From DATJFQ01 sp035492775 (GTDB taxonomy: Bacteria > Acidobacteriota > Vicinamibacteria > Vicinamibacterales > 2-12-FULL-66-21), in NCBI GenBank assembly GCA_035492775.1, contig DATJIW010000103.1:1-64000 (forward strand): 64,000 bases of DNA, written 5' to 3'. Shown piece by piece: positions 38,689 to 47,681 of this stretch; the stretch's first letter is position 1, and each line of letters opens with the position of its first letter. The position numbers and the translations under genes are program-made. The notes beneath the pieces were generated by a model. The model had not been told where the DNA came from, searched no databases, and saw only the letters and a list, made by a program, of their open reading frames with translations.

Positions 38689-40776
38689 TCAGCTCATTCT
38701 TACGGGGAGGGCCGTGTCCACGGGACCCAGCGACCGCACCGCGGTACCAATGGCCGGCGCGAGACAGACGAGCGACGATTCGCCGGCACCCGCCGAGGGC
38801 AGATCTCTCCGATCCAGCAGAATCGTGTCGATGATCGGCACATCCTGGAAGCGCGGCACGCGATACTGCTCCATCGTGCCGTTGATGATCCGGCCGTCGG
38901 CGAACTCGATGGCTTCGAACAGCGCCCCGCCGAGCGCCTGCACGATCGAGCCCTCGACCTGATTTCTCAGGCCGTCGGGATTCACGATCGCGCCCACCTC
39001 GAACGCGGTCACGATCCGCTGCACGCGGAAGCCCTTGTCCCTTCGCGCCACCTCTGCAGCCGTCGCGACGTAACCACCCTTCTCGGTACCGCACGCGATC
39101 CCGATCGCGCGCGAACCGCGTGACGCCCACCCGATACGATCCGCGACCGCCTCGAGGACGGCTTTGACGCGCGGGTTCGACAGATGGCGCAGACGGAATT
39201 CGACCGGGTCCGCGTTGATGGCGCGGGCGATCGCGTCCATGTGCATCTCGCGCGCGTAATGATTCGCTGTCGCGGCCAGTGCGCGATAAGACCCCTGGCG
39301 GAGCGGGGATTTCGATGCGTGGAACCGTTCGATCTTCGAAGGGATGTCGTACGGTGACGCGAGGCCGGCCCCTCCGGAGTTCCAGTTATCGAACTCCCAC
39401 AGACCGATGCGGCCGGACGCATCGACGGCGCTGCGGATATCGATCACGCCGGCCGGACGGAAATACGCCCACTGAAATTCTTCGGCGCGCGTCCAGATCA
39501 ATTTGACGGGGCGGCGCGCGGCCTGCGCGAGCCGGGCCGCCTCGACTGCGGCTTCGCCGGTGTGCTTCCCGCCATACGCGGACCCTGTGTCCGGGACGAT
39601 GACGCGGATGCGGTTTTCCGGAATATGAAATGCGTCGGCCAGCTCGCCTCGCACGGCAAAAGGACGTTGGGTGCCGGTCCACACGGTGAGACGCCCGCTG
39701 GTCCATTCGGCCACTGCGGCGCGCGGTTCGAGCGGTACGTGGGCGATGTATGGGATTCGGTATGTCGCGCTGAGCGCCCGCGCTCCATCCGGAATCGCAC
39801 CGGAACCCACCGCAGGCGATGACGGTTCCTCCAGGTTGGCCTTCAGGTATTCGTAAATCGTTTCGGACGCCGGCTGGCCTGGCGGTACTTGCCAGGTCGC
39901 CACGATCGCGTTGGCAGCTCTCGCCGCCACGCGTTCGCTCGGCGCCACCACGCCGACGAAATCTCCGTCGCGAACGACAATCACGCCAGCCATCGCGCGA
40001 GCCTTCACGTCGTCCACGCCAACGAGGCGCGCGTTGTAGCCGTCGGGGCGGATCACGCGTCCGTAATGCAGGCCGGGGCGAGCGATGTCGGGCGTGTACT
40101 GATGCCGTCCGATGACAAATGCAGCGCCGTCGACCTTCCGGGCGGGCGTGCCGCGCACGGTCCACTCGTTCGGGCTTTCGACTGGAACGCCGGCCGGGAT
40201 CGTGCCTGACAGCGCCTCGCCGCGGACAAGATCGCCGTAAGTGACAACGCGGCCGTCGGCATGACGAACTTCGCCTTGTGATGTGCGCAGCCCGGCAGTG
40301 TCGACGTGCCAGCGCGCAGCCGCGCGCGCGATCAGCATCTGTCTCGCGGCTGCGGCCGCTCGCGCCAGCTGCGGCGCCATGGTCGGCGTCGTTCTCGAGC
40401 CGAAGGTACCCATGTCGAACGGCGTCAGGTCGGTATCGGCCATGACGAGCGTGACTGAAGCGAGCGGCACGTGCAATTCGTCGGCGACGGCCTGGCTCAG
40501 CGACGTGCGGATGTTCTGGCCAATTTCGACTTTCCCCGTGCAGACGCGCACCCGGCCCGATTCGTCGACGTGCAGCCACGCCGCGAGTTCGGCGGGTACC
40601 GCCTCGTGCCCGCGCTGAGAGCGGCCGGACTCCTGAGCGAACGTCTCGCCGGCCGCCACGAAGATCACGAGGCCTGCGCCGAACACACGGATGAAATCCC
40701 TGCGATCGAGCGCAAACGAAAAGCGCTGCCGTTCGAAGAACTCGTACCGCTCGGGTTCGAGTGTCTCAGCGTCCAT
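38689..40776 (-). CDS. Molybdopterin-binding subunit of a xanthine-dehydrogenase-family hydroxylase
   Basis: A 695-residue protein. ATG 40776 overlaps the iron-sulfur gene by 11 bases. An N-terminal twin-arginine leader (DRRDFIRVFGAGL) places it in the periplasm. It has the family's alpha/beta-hammerhead region (YTPDIARPGLHYGRVIRPDG), the two Mo-domains (IPYIAHVPLEPRAAVAEW, DTGSAYGGKHTGEAAVEAAR, RQGSYRALAATANHYAREMH) and the C-terminal GAGESSLVCLAPAIGTAV with the glutamate that activates water. The set-up is IorAB-like: a Tat-exported two-subunit enzyme without a FAD subunit, oxidising aldehydes or N-heterocycles and passing electrons to a cytochrome c. The substrate is unknown. Confidence 0.88.
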   Translation of the reverse strand: MDAETLEPERYEFFERQRFSFALDRRDFIRVFGAGLVIFVAAGETFAQESGRSQRGHEAVPAELAAWLHVDESGRVRVCTGKVEIGQNIRTSLSQAVADELHVPLASVTLVMADTDLTPFDMGTFGSRTTPTMAPQLARAAAAARQMLIARAAARWHVDTAGLRTSQGEVRHADGRVVTYGDLVRGEALSGTIPAGVPVESPNEWTVRGTPARKVDGAAFVIGRHQYTPDIARPGLHYGRVIRPDGYNARLVGVDDVKARAMAGVIVVRDGDFVGVVAPSERVAARAANAIVATWQVPPGQPASETIYEYLKANLEEPSSPAVGSGAIPDGARALSATYRIPYIAHVPLEPRAAVAEWTSGRLTVWTGTQRPFAVRGELADAFHIPENRIRVIVPDTGSAYGGKHTGEAAVEAARLAQAARRPVKLIWTRAEEFQWAYFRPAGVIDIRSAVDASGRIGLWEFDNWNSGGAGLASPYDIPSKIERFHASKSPLRQGSYRALAATANHYAREMHMDAIARAINADPVEFRLRHLSNPRVKAVLEAVADRIGWASRGSRAIGIACGTEKGGYVATAAEVARRDKGFRVQRIVTAFEVGAIVNPDGLRNQVEGSIVQALGGALFEAIEFADGRIINGTMEQYRVPRFQDVPIIDTILLDRRDLPSAGAGESSLVCLAPAIGTAVRSLGPVDTALPVRMS

Positions 40777-41260
40777 CGCGCACCCCCGTCGTAGCTTTCG
40801 CAACTCGGTCCGCGGCCAGCCGCACGGCGCGGACGATACGCGGGTACGTGCCGCAGCGACAGACGTTCCCGTTCATCAGCCGCGCGACGTCTTCATCGCT
40901 GGGCGTGGGATTGGTCTTGAGGAGGCCGACAGCGGCCATGATCATTCCCGAGGTGCAGTAGCCGCACTGAAACGCTTCGGTCTCGAGGAATGCCTGCTGG
41001 ACCGGATCGAGTTCGGGACCTGAGGACAGCGCTTCGATGGTGGTGATGGTGCGGCTGCCGACCGCGCCGATCCGCGTGACGCACGAGCGGGTCGCTTTGC
41101 CCTCCAGGAGGACGGTACACGCGCCGCACTGCCCTTCACCGCATCCGAAGCGGCTTCCCGTCAGGCCGAGGTCGTCGCGAAGAACGAACAGCAGGCTGTC
41201 GCCCGGCTCGCCGTCAATCTCATGCTCACGACCGTTCACGTGCAGCAGATATCGAGCCAT
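40766..41260 (-). CDS. Two [2Fe-2S] cluster subunit of the same hydroxylase
   Basis: A 164-residue protein with both expected iron-sulfur domains. The plant-type N-terminal cluster is GCGEGQCGACTVLLEGKATR with its following Cys. The helical C-terminal domain has FQCGYCTSGMIM and NVCRCGTYPRIV. It starts at ATG 41260 and its stop lies inside the start of the molybdenum subunit gene, so both are cotranslated. It has no own leader; in IorAB-like enzymes it is carried out of the cell with the Tat-exported large subunit. No FAD or maturation gene is in this window. Confidence 0.92.
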   Translation of the reverse strand: MARYLLHVNGREHEIDGEPGDSLLFVLRDDLGLTGSRFGCGEGQCGACTVLLEGKATRSCVTRIGAVGSRTITTIEALSSGPELDPVQQAFLETEAFQCGYCTSGMIMAAVGLLKTNPTPSDEDVARLMNGNVCRCGTYPRIVRAVRLAADRVAKATTGVRDGR

Positions 41261-41365
41261 ACGGCATTCTAGTATCGAATTCCGTCGGTTCGCGGGGCGG
41301 AAGCGGGTTGGGGGCGAGGGCGGGGCGAATCTTGAACCTGAAGCGCAGTTCCAACGTATTTGTCC

Positions 41366-41382
41366 TACAATGCAGGCAAATG
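41366..41382 (+). promoter_or_regulatory. Candidate promoter of the padR-ADOP operon
   Basis: TACAAT (41366-41371) lies 8 bases before the padR ATG (41380), so the transcript would have almost no leader. The surrounding bases TTTGTCC...GGCAAA form a loose dyad that PadR could bind to autoregulate, as many family members do. No good -35 box at standard spacing is visible. Confidence 0.35.
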
Positions 41383-41700
41383 GTTGACCTCTACCTTGGC
41401 GAACTCGAGCAGATCGTCCTGCTCGCCGTACTGCGGCTCGGCGACGACGCGTATGCCATTCCGATCCTCGAACAGATCGAGCGTCAGGCAGGGCGAAAGA
41501 TCGCGCGCGGCGCGCTCTATACGGCGCTTGCGCGACTCGAGCAGAAGGGGTGCCTCCGATCGCGGCTGGGTGAACCGCTCGCCGAACGCGGCGGACGCGC
41601 GCGACGCTACTTCGCGGTCACGCCGTCAGCCGTCCGCGCGCTGAAGGAATCGCGCGCCGCCCTGATGCGTCTCTGGCGCGGGCTCGAGGTACTCGAATGA
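41380..41700 (+). CDS. PadR-family regulator of the acidobacterial type
   Basis: A 106-residue winged-helix protein. The ATG at 41380 gives MVDLYLGELEQIVLLAVLRL, the typical start; the longer open frame adds junk. Recognition part GALYTALARLEQKGCL and wing GGRARRYFAVTP are clear. Its TGA overlaps the permease ATG (ATGA). This regulator-permease couple is the classic acidobacterial padR-ADOP module; the PadR probably represses the pair until a small molecule binds it. Confidence 0.87.
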   Translation: MVDLYLGELEQIVLLAVLRLGDDAYAIPILEQIERQAGRKIARGALYTALARLEQKGCLRSRLGEPLAERGGRARRYFAVTPSAVRALKESRAALMRLWRGLEVLE

Positions 41701-44300
41701 AACGATTCGCGCTCTGGCTGCTCGAACGCTCGCTGCACGATCGCGAAGAGTTCGAGATGATCGCCGGCGACCTCGAAGAATCGTCTGGCAGCCGCAGCGG
41801 GACCTGGCACCTGGGTCAGGTGATTGGCATTGCGCGGCACGCAACGTTTCGCGGCGTCGACCGCGGTCCCTCAACGGGAGATTCATTGATGCGTACCACA
41901 CTCAGGGATGCGAGGCTGGCGTTCCGCGCGCTCCGGAAGCGGCCCGCGCTCACCACGGTGATTGCTCTCACGCTCGGACTGGGCCTCGGCGCCAACGCGG
42001 CGGTGTTCAATCTGATCGACCGCCTCATCCTCCGGCCGTTCCCATTTCTCGATCCGGACCGGATCATGCTGCTCGCAGAAACCGGCAAGGGACTCGACTT
42101 CAAGAAGGAATCGGTGTCGCCGGCGAACTTCCGCGACTGGAGGGACCGCACGACGACGATGACGTCGCTGAGCGCGACGCAGTGGTGGGATGCGAACCTG
42201 ACCGACCGCGGCAATCCGGAGCGCGTGCAGGGCGCGCAGGTCTCCGCGGGGTTCTTCGACGCGCTCGGCATGCATCCCGCGCTCGGCCGCGGCTTCGTAC
42301 TCGACGATGAGACATTCGGCCGCCATCGGATCGTCGTCATCAGCGACCTGCTCTGGGAGCGGCGGTTCCAGCGGGATCCGACTGCAATCGGCCGGCGCAT
42401 GATGGTCGACGGCGAGCCATACACCATCGTCGGCGTCGCGCCGCAGCGGTTCTCGTTTCCTGACGGCGCGATGATTTGGGCCCCGCTGTCGTTCGATCCA
42501 AAAACTCCGCCGCCGCGCAATCGCCATTACCTGACGGTCGTGGGCCGCCTCAAACCGGGCAGGACACTGGAGGATGCCTCGAGCGAGATGAATCTGATCG
42601 CGGCGCGTCTCGCCCAGGAGTATCCGGACGACAATCGCGACCACGGCATTGCCACATTCACGCTCTCGGCTGGATTTTTGGACGAGGGCACTGGAACGCT
42701 GATGGGGTTGTGGCAGGCGTCGGCGTTCATCGTGCTGCTCATCGCCTGCGCGAACATCGCCAATCTCCAGCTCGCACGCGCGGCCGAACGCCGCCGTGAA
42801 ACGGGCGTCCGCCTCGCACTCGGCGCCAGCCGCACTCGAATTCTTCGGGAGCTCCTGACGGAGAGTCTGGCGCTCGCCGCGGTTTCGGTACCGTTCGCGC
42901 TGGGATTCGCCTGGCTGTTCCTCGTCGTGATGCGGGCGGCAATGCCCGCAAACATCATCCGGTTCGTACCCGGCTGGGAGACGATCGGGCCTGATTTCCG
43001 TCTCCTGGCGTTCACCACCGTGCTCGCCTTCGCCACAGCGTGCATCTTCGGCGTGTTGCCGGCCATCCAGGCGGCACGATCGCGCGTCGTCGAAACGCTC
43101 AAGGACGGCGGACGAACGGCCACAGGCCGTCACCTGCTCCGCCGCGCGATCGTCGTACTCGAGATGACCATCGCCCTGCCGCTGCTCGTGGCCGCAGGGC
43201 TGGGCGTCATCGGCACGAACCGTCTCCTCAACGGCCCGCAGGGTTACAACCCTGACGGCATCCTGACGATGAAGCTCGTGCTGCCCGATCGCACCTACGC
43301 CGATGATGCCGCACGACGAACGTTCGTGACGCGCACGCTCGCGGCCCTGGCGCCGATTCCCGGCGTCGTCCAGGTCGGCATCGCGAACAATGCGCCAGCG
43401 ACCGGATCGAGTTCCTCGCGGGTGATCGAGATCGATGGCCACCCGGCGGCGGATCCAAAGAACCCGCCGGAAGTTGGCAACGAAGTCGTCACACCTCGGT
43501 ACTTTCAGACGCTTCAGATTCCGATCCAGCGCGGCCGCGGGTTCACGGACGCCGATCGGCAGGAGACGGCGCCCGTCGCAATCGTCAGCGAATCGATGGC
43601 CCGCAAATACTGGCCGGGTGAAGACCCCATCGGCCGCCGCCTCCGCGTGAAGGATGGGCCCTGGTTGACGGTCGTGGGCATAGCCGGCGACGTCATCCAG
43701 GACTGGTTCATGCGGAGAAACGTCCCGACGCTCTATCGCGTCTTCGATCAAGCACCCACGGACTATTTCGGCATCGTCGTTCGCACGGCCGGCGATCCGG
43801 CGTCGCTGGCGACGCCGGTCCGTGAAGCGCTGCTTCGAGTCGATGCGTCGCAGCCCGTTTTCGATCTGATGACGATGCGCCGGCAATTGCACGAACGTAC
43901 GATTGGCTTGCAGTACCTCGCGGGCGTCATGGGCGTGTTCGCCGCAATTTCGTTGCTGCTTGCGGCAGTCGGGCTTTACGCGGTGATGGCGTACATGCTC
44001 GCGCAGCGCACGCAGGAAATCGGGATTCGGATGGCCCTCGGCGCCTCCGGCCGAGATGTGATGCGCCTCACGGTGGGCGATGCGTTGAAGCTCGCTGGCC
44101 TCGGCGCTGTCCTGGGGACGGGCCTGTCGATGGCCCTGAACCGGCTGATGGAAGCGGGGCTGCTGGGAATCGCAACGGGCAGCGTCCAGGTGCTTATAAT
44201 CTTCGCCGGCATTCTGCTGGCGACCGCGCTGGCGGCCGCGTATTTCCCCGCCCGGCGCGCCGCGATGCTGGACCCCAACACTGCGCTTCGCGTGCAGTAG
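41697..44300 (+). CDS. ADOP-family macrolide-export-like ABC permease
   Basis: An 867-residue permease of the ADOP family: FtsX/MacB-type four-helix modules duplicated in one chain. Unlike the other two copies here it has an extra N-terminal ~65-residue piece (MKRFALWLLERSLHDREEFE) before the usual DARLAFRALRKRPALTTVIA. Large periplasmic MacB-PCD-like domains separate the helices, and the protein ends PARRAAMLDPNTALRVQ. No ATPase gene is beside it, as is normal for these 'orphan' permeases. It is coupled to padR by overlap. Confidence 0.88.
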   Translation: MKRFALWLLERSLHDREEFEMIAGDLEESSGSRSGTWHLGQVIGIARHATFRGVDRGPSTGDSLMRTTLRDARLAFRALRKRPALTTVIALTLGLGLGANAAVFNLIDRLILRPFPFLDPDRIMLLAETGKGLDFKKESVSPANFRDWRDRTTTMTSLSATQWWDANLTDRGNPERVQGAQVSAGFFDALGMHPALGRGFVLDDETFGRHRIVVISDLLWERRFQRDPTAIGRRMMVDGEPYTIVGVAPQRFSFPDGAMIWAPLSFDPKTPPPRNRHYLTVVGRLKPGRTLEDASSEMNLIAARLAQEYPDDNRDHGIATFTLSAGFLDEGTGTLMGLWQASAFIVLLIACANIANLQLARAAERRRETGVRLALGASRTRILRELLTESLALAAVSVPFALGFAWLFLVVMRAAMPANIIRFVPGWETIGPDFRLLAFTTVLAFATACIFGVLPAIQAARSRVVETLKDGGRTATGRHLLRRAIVVLEMTIALPLLVAAGLGVIGTNRLLNGPQGYNPDGILTMKLVLPDRTYADDAARRTFVTRTLAALAPIPGVVQVGIANNAPATGSSSSRVIEIDGHPAADPKNPPEVGNEVVTPRYFQTLQIPIQRGRGFTDADRQETAPVAIVSESMARKYWPGEDPIGRRLRVKDGPWLTVVGIAGDVIQDWFMRRNVPTLYRVFDQAPTDYFGIVVRTAGDPASLATPVREALLRVDASQPVFDLMTMRRQLHERTIGLQYLAGVMGVFAAISLLLAAVGLYAVMAYMLAQRTQEIGIRMALGASGRDVMRLTVGDALKLAGLGAVLGTGLSMALNRLMEAGLLGIATGSVQVLIIFAGILLATALAAAYFPARRAAMLDPNTALRVQ

Positions 44301-44307
44301 CAAGCCC

Positions 44308-44420
44308 ATGCACCTCGACTTCGTCGAACCCGGCAGGCGCTACGCGGACGTCGTCATCCCATAAGGCGGCCATGACGACGTCGCGATCGAGCTGCTCCTG
44401 GCGTTGAGCGATGCATGCGG
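44308..44420 (+). pseudogene. C-terminal relic of a uridine-kinase-family gene
   Basis: Just after the ADOP stop one frame reads HLDFVEPGRRYADVVIP, then a TAA (44362-44364), then GGHDDVAIELLLALSDA. Together this is the C-terminal consensus of uridine kinases (FVEPSKRYADVIIP, GGHN, VAIDLL). The rest of the kinase, including its P-loop, is absent and the stop is in the middle, so it is a dead fragment. The remaining bases to 44458 show nothing further. Confidence 0.6.
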
Positions 44421-44458
44421 CAAAGCTGACGACAGCCGCCGCGTTTTGCTGTCGGCCT

Positions 44459-45046
44459 TCACATGGTCGATTTCTGCACGTCGTTCAGCAGCACCGGCTG
44501 ACTCTCGAAGTTCTCGAGTTCGATGACGTTGTCGGCCTTGGTGATCTTCGTCGCGATCGACGCCTTGCCCACACCCTTGTCGTCGGGGCCGAGCTGCAGC
44601 TGCAACAGCGTGAACGGGTAATCGACGCTTCGCGTATTGTTTGCCACCTCCCACATTGCGAGATGCCGGTCGGTCAGCAGAATGACCTTGCGGCCGCCTT
44701 CGGGATTGGGCACCTGCCGCGCGAAGTGCAGGTCGTACCGCAGCGAGGTCGGCGTGCGGATGTAGCCGACGACGGGGAGCTTCTGGAGTGCGTCGAGAAG
44801 CCTGTCCTGTCCGCCGTTGTTGAACGCATCCATCAGCTGGTCGCGCTCCTTGTCGGTCGAGTAGCGCTGGACATGAATGTCCACCTGCGACGTGGCCGTA
44901 CCCGCGGCGCGGGAATTCATGTTGACGGCGAAGGCCGTGAACGTTTCGGGGGCGTTGTTGGCCAGCTGCGCCGCGCTCTGCTGTTGCGCGGAGAGGGTCG
45001 CGATCGCCGCGGCGCAGACGAAGCCTGTAAGAAGCACTTTCCTCAT
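44459..45046 (-). CDS. Secreted protein of unknown function
   Basis: A 195-residue exported protein. ATG 45046 is supported by AGAAGGAG upstream and by the signal peptide MRKVLLTGFVCAAAIATLSA. The mature part has recognisable blocks: FTAFAVNMNSRAAGTATSQV, YSTDKERDQLMDAFNNGGQD, DALQKLPVVGYIRTP, DLHFARQVPNPEGGRKVILL and KITKADNVIELENF. I know relatives in Acidobacteria only as uncharacterised secreted proteins. No metal or catalytic motif is evident. It is transcribed divergently from the membrane protein at 45127, with 80 bases between. Confidence 0.75.
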   Translation of the reverse strand: MRKVLLTGFVCAAAIATLSAQQQSAAQLANNAPETFTAFAVNMNSRAAGTATSQVDIHVQRYSTDKERDQLMDAFNNGGQDRLLDALQKLPVVGYIRTPTSLRYDLHFARQVPNPEGGRKVILLTDRHLAMWEVANNTRSVDYPFTLLQLQLGPDDKGVGKASIATKITKADNVIELENFESQPVLLNDVQKSTM

Positions 45047-45126
45047 GAGTCCGACTCCTTCTGCGGTGAGGAAGTGCAAAGGCTGCGCCGGCGAACCGGG
45101 TCGGTGAGAGATAATCCACGCGTTCC

Positions 45127-46728
45127 ATGACCTCTGCTACGCGACGCACGGCAGCGGCAGCCGTCTGCCTGCTGCTCGCGATCGTCCATACGTGGCCGCT
45201 CGCGCTTGCTCCGGGCCGGCACTCGCGCAACGACAACGGCGACGCGCAGCTCAACGAATGGATCATGGCGTGGGTCGCGCACCAGCTGCCGCGCGATCCC
45301 GCGCATCTGTTCGAGGGCAACATCTTCTACCCTGCACACGATTCGCTCGCGTTCTCCGAGCCGCTGATCGTCCCTGCCGTGATGGGCGCCCCGCTCGCGT
45401 GGGCCGGCGCGTCACCCGTCCTCGTGCACAACCTCGTGCTCATCGCAGGATTCGCGCTGACCGCGTTTGCCGGGTTGCTGCTGGTCGAGGCCTGGACCGG
45501 AGACATGCTGGCAGGACTGCTGACGGGCTCGATGATCGCGTTCAACACCCACACCTTGACGCGAACGGCGCAGATACAGGGTGTCCACCTTTATGGACTT
45601 CCGGTGGCCCTTCTGGCTACAGATCGAGTCATCCGTAGCGGATCCTGGAAGTGGGCCGTGCTGCTGGCCGCGAGCATGGCGATCATGGGCTACACGTCCG
45701 GCTACCTGATCGTGTTCGGGGTCGTGATGGTCGGGATCGCGGTGCTCGTACGAACGCCGGAATGGAGACGAGACGCGAAAGTCGTGCTGTCGAGGCTTGC
45801 CGGCGCAACGGCCGTGGCCGCCGCCATCGTGCTGCCGCTGTCGATCCCGTACGCGCGCGTCGCGCGCGAGCAGCACATGGTACGCACGCTCGACGTCGTA
45901 AAGGATTATTCGGCGACGCTGAAGGGTTATCTGGCAACGGCCGGCCGCGTGCATTTCGCAACGTGGAGCGGCCATTTCTTCCGCGAACCGATCGACAGCT
46001 TCTTCCCGGGTGTCGTTGTCCTCGTGATGGCGGCGACGGGCGTCGTCCTTGGCCTGCGCCGACCGGCGTGGCGCGGACGGATCTGGATGCTTCTGGCGAT
46101 CGGGATCGCCGGGGTGGTGCTCTCCCTCGGACCCGCAACGCCGGTCTATAGATGGCTGTTCGCGATCTTTCCGCCCCTGCGCGGACTGCGGGCGGCCGCG
46201 CGTTTTGGCATCCTGTTCCTCGTGGCGATTGCGGTGCTCGGCGGGATCGGCCTGGCGCTCTGGAAGCCGCGCCGCGCGATTGTCTTCGCGCTCATCGTGC
46301 TCGCCAACCTCGAATCGTTGCGAGCTCCGTTCGACTATCGCGACTTCAACGGCATTCCCCCCGTCTATCGCCTGCTCGCGCACGAATCCGGCAGGGTCGT
46401 GCTCGCCGAACAGCCGTTCTATCCACGGGAAGCCGTGTTCGAGAACGCTCCGTACGTACTGAATTCGACGGCGCACTGGCGCCCTCTGATGAACGGGTAC
46501 AGCGGATACACGCCGGAGACGTATCAGGGGTACGCCGACGCCTTCTGGTACTTCCCCGAGGAGCGCGCATTCGCCGCGATGAAGGCCGCCGGTGTCACGC
46601 ACGTCATCGTCCATCCCGAGCGCTTCGGCGAACGCGATGCGGCAAAGGTCATCGACGCGATCAGCAACCGCGCCGACATGGAGCTGGTCGGGGTGTCGCA
46701 GGGAATCCGGCTGTATCGATTGAGGTGA
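45127..46728 (+). CDS. Polytopic membrane protein, GT-C/YfhO-like
   Basis: A 533-residue protein with about ten to twelve membrane helices in residues 12-395. The acidic periplasmic loop HSRNDNGDAQLNEWIMAWVA after the first helix, with its Asp-containing motif, is the layout of GT-C-fold lipid-linked glycosyltransferases and the YfhO group. The last ~130 residues are soluble (GRVVLAEQPFYP, NSTAHWRPLMNGYSGYTP, VTHVIVHPERFGERDAA). A sugar transfer to a cell-envelope acceptor is plausible but unproven; no sugar-biosynthesis genes are near. It begins 80 bases from the divergent secreted-protein gene and ends 3 before dut. Confidence 0.7.
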   Translation: MTSATRRTAAAAVCLLLAIVHTWPLALAPGRHSRNDNGDAQLNEWIMAWVAHQLPRDPAHLFEGNIFYPAHDSLAFSEPLIVPAVMGAPLAWAGASPVLVHNLVLIAGFALTAFAGLLLVEAWTGDMLAGLLTGSMIAFNTHTLTRTAQIQGVHLYGLPVALLATDRVIRSGSWKWAVLLAASMAIMGYTSGYLIVFGVVMVGIAVLVRTPEWRRDAKVVLSRLAGATAVAAAIVLPLSIPYARVAREQHMVRTLDVVKDYSATLKGYLATAGRVHFATWSGHFFREPIDSFFPGVVVLVMAATGVVLGLRRPAWRGRIWMLLAIGIAGVVLSLGPATPVYRWLFAIFPPLRGLRAAARFGILFLVAIAVLGGIGLALWKPRRAIVFALIVLANLESLRAPFDYRDFNGIPPVYRLLAHESGRVVLAEQPFYPREAVFENAPYVLNSTAHWRPLMNGYSGYTPETYQGYADAFWYFPEERAFAAMKAAGVTHVIVHPERFGERDAAKVIDAISNRADMELVGVSQGIRLYRLR

Positions 46729-46731
46729 TCC

Positions 46732-47175
46732 ATGAGTGTCCAGGTCCGCGTCCGCCGTCTGCACGAACACGTCGCATTGCCGCAGTACCAGACGGGCGGC
46801 GCCGCCGGTTTCGATCTTGCGGCCAGCTCGGATCTCGTCGTGCCGCCGCGCTCGATCGCGCTCGTGCCCACTGGGCTCGTGATCGAAGTGCCGGAGGGAC
46901 ACTTCCTCGGCATTTTCGCCCGCAGCAGCACGCCGCTGAAGCGCGGGCTCATCGTCGCGAACGGCGTCGGCGTCATCGACAGCGACTACTGCGGCGAGAC
47001 CGACGAGATAAAGATCCAGGTCCTCAACGTCACCGATTCGGCGGTGGACGTGAAAACCGGTGATCGCCTCGCGCAGGGGCTCCTGATCCCGGTCGCGCGC
47101 GCGGACTGGAGCGAATCGGCGATCGCGCTGCGGGATGGCGCTCGCGGCGGCTTCGGCGCAACGGGGGAGCGGTGA
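46732..47175 (+). CDS. dut: Deoxyuridine 5'-triphosphate nucleotidohydrolase
   Basis: A 147-residue trimeric-type dUTPase with all five motifs: AGFDLAASS, GIFARSSTPLKRGL, NGVGVIDSDYCGETDEIKIQ (catalytic Asp), KTGDRLAQGLLIPV and the C-terminal RGGFGATG that closes over the site. It hydrolyses dUTP to dUMP, keeping uracil out of DNA and feeding thymidylate synthesis. It starts 3 bases after the membrane-protein gene and overlaps the next gene by four bases (GTGA). Confidence 0.95.
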   Translation: MSVQVRVRRLHEHVALPQYQTGGAAGFDLAASSDLVVPPRSIALVPTGLVIEVPEGHFLGIFARSSTPLKRGLIVANGVGVIDSDYCGETDEIKIQVLNVTDSAVDVKTGDRLAQGLLIPVARADWSESAIALRDGARGGFGATGER

Positions 47176-47624
47176 ACATTTACCTCGCCTGCACCGTCCG
47201 CGGCGATCGTGGAGCGGTGACGGCGCTGCGCGCGCTCGCTCGGGACCTGGAAGCCGCCGGCCACACCATCCTGACGCGTCACCTGCTCGAGGACAACGTG
47301 GAGGCCGCGGAAGCACGGCTGTCGGAGCGCCAGGTCTACGACCGCGACATCGAGTGGCTGAACGCCGCCGACGTCCTCGTCGCGGACGCGTCCGGCTCGA
47401 CCTTCGGCGTCGGATTCGAGGTCGGATGGGTGCTGGCCAACGCGGACCGCACGAACAAGCGGGTGCTGCTGCTCTATCAGGCGGATCGCCGCGACGCCAT
47501 TTCCCGCATGATCGTCGGAAACGGACATTCACGGTGCGCCGTCCTGGTCTACACGAGCGCCGAAGACCTCGCGCGCAAGGTGCTCGCCGCGCCCGCCTTG
47601 CGTTCGTCACGATCAACCGAATGA
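47172..47624 (+). CDS. Nucleoside 2-deoxyribosyltransferase-fold enzyme (DNPH1-like)
   Basis: A 150-residue protein of the NDT/DNPH1 (Rcl) fold. It begins MNIYLACTVRGDRGA, has the conserved YDRDIEWLNAADVLVADAS and the catalytic-glutamate segment STFGVGFEVGWVLANA. DNPH1 enzymes cleave the N-glycosidic bond of deoxynucleoside monophosphates, NDTs swap bases; either fits. Overlap with dut (GTGA) argues for a joint nucleotide-sanitation role, removing damaged or unwanted deoxynucleotides. Substrate preference cannot be told. Confidence 0.82.
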   Translation: MNIYLACTVRGDRGAVTALRALARDLEAAGHTILTRHLLEDNVEAAEARLSERQVYDRDIEWLNAADVLVADASGSTFGVGFEVGWVLANADRTNKRVLLLYQADRRDAISRMIVGNGHSRCAVLVYTSAEDLARKVLAAPALRSSRSTE

Positions 47625-47681
47625 ACCGGCCGTCCGCCCAACTTCGAACTTCCTGCCCCCAGTGTTCGTCTTCGAACAGCA

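Noticed and set aside
41883..44309. 808-residue minus-strand frame opposite the ADOP permease
   Set aside because: Antisense shadow of a real permease, composition Arg/His-rich and without motifs.
46732..47624. A phage-defence island around dut and the deoxyribosyltransferase-like gene
   Set aside because: No nuclease, toxin, NTPase or mobile-element gene is nearby; housekeeping nucleotide sanitation is simpler.
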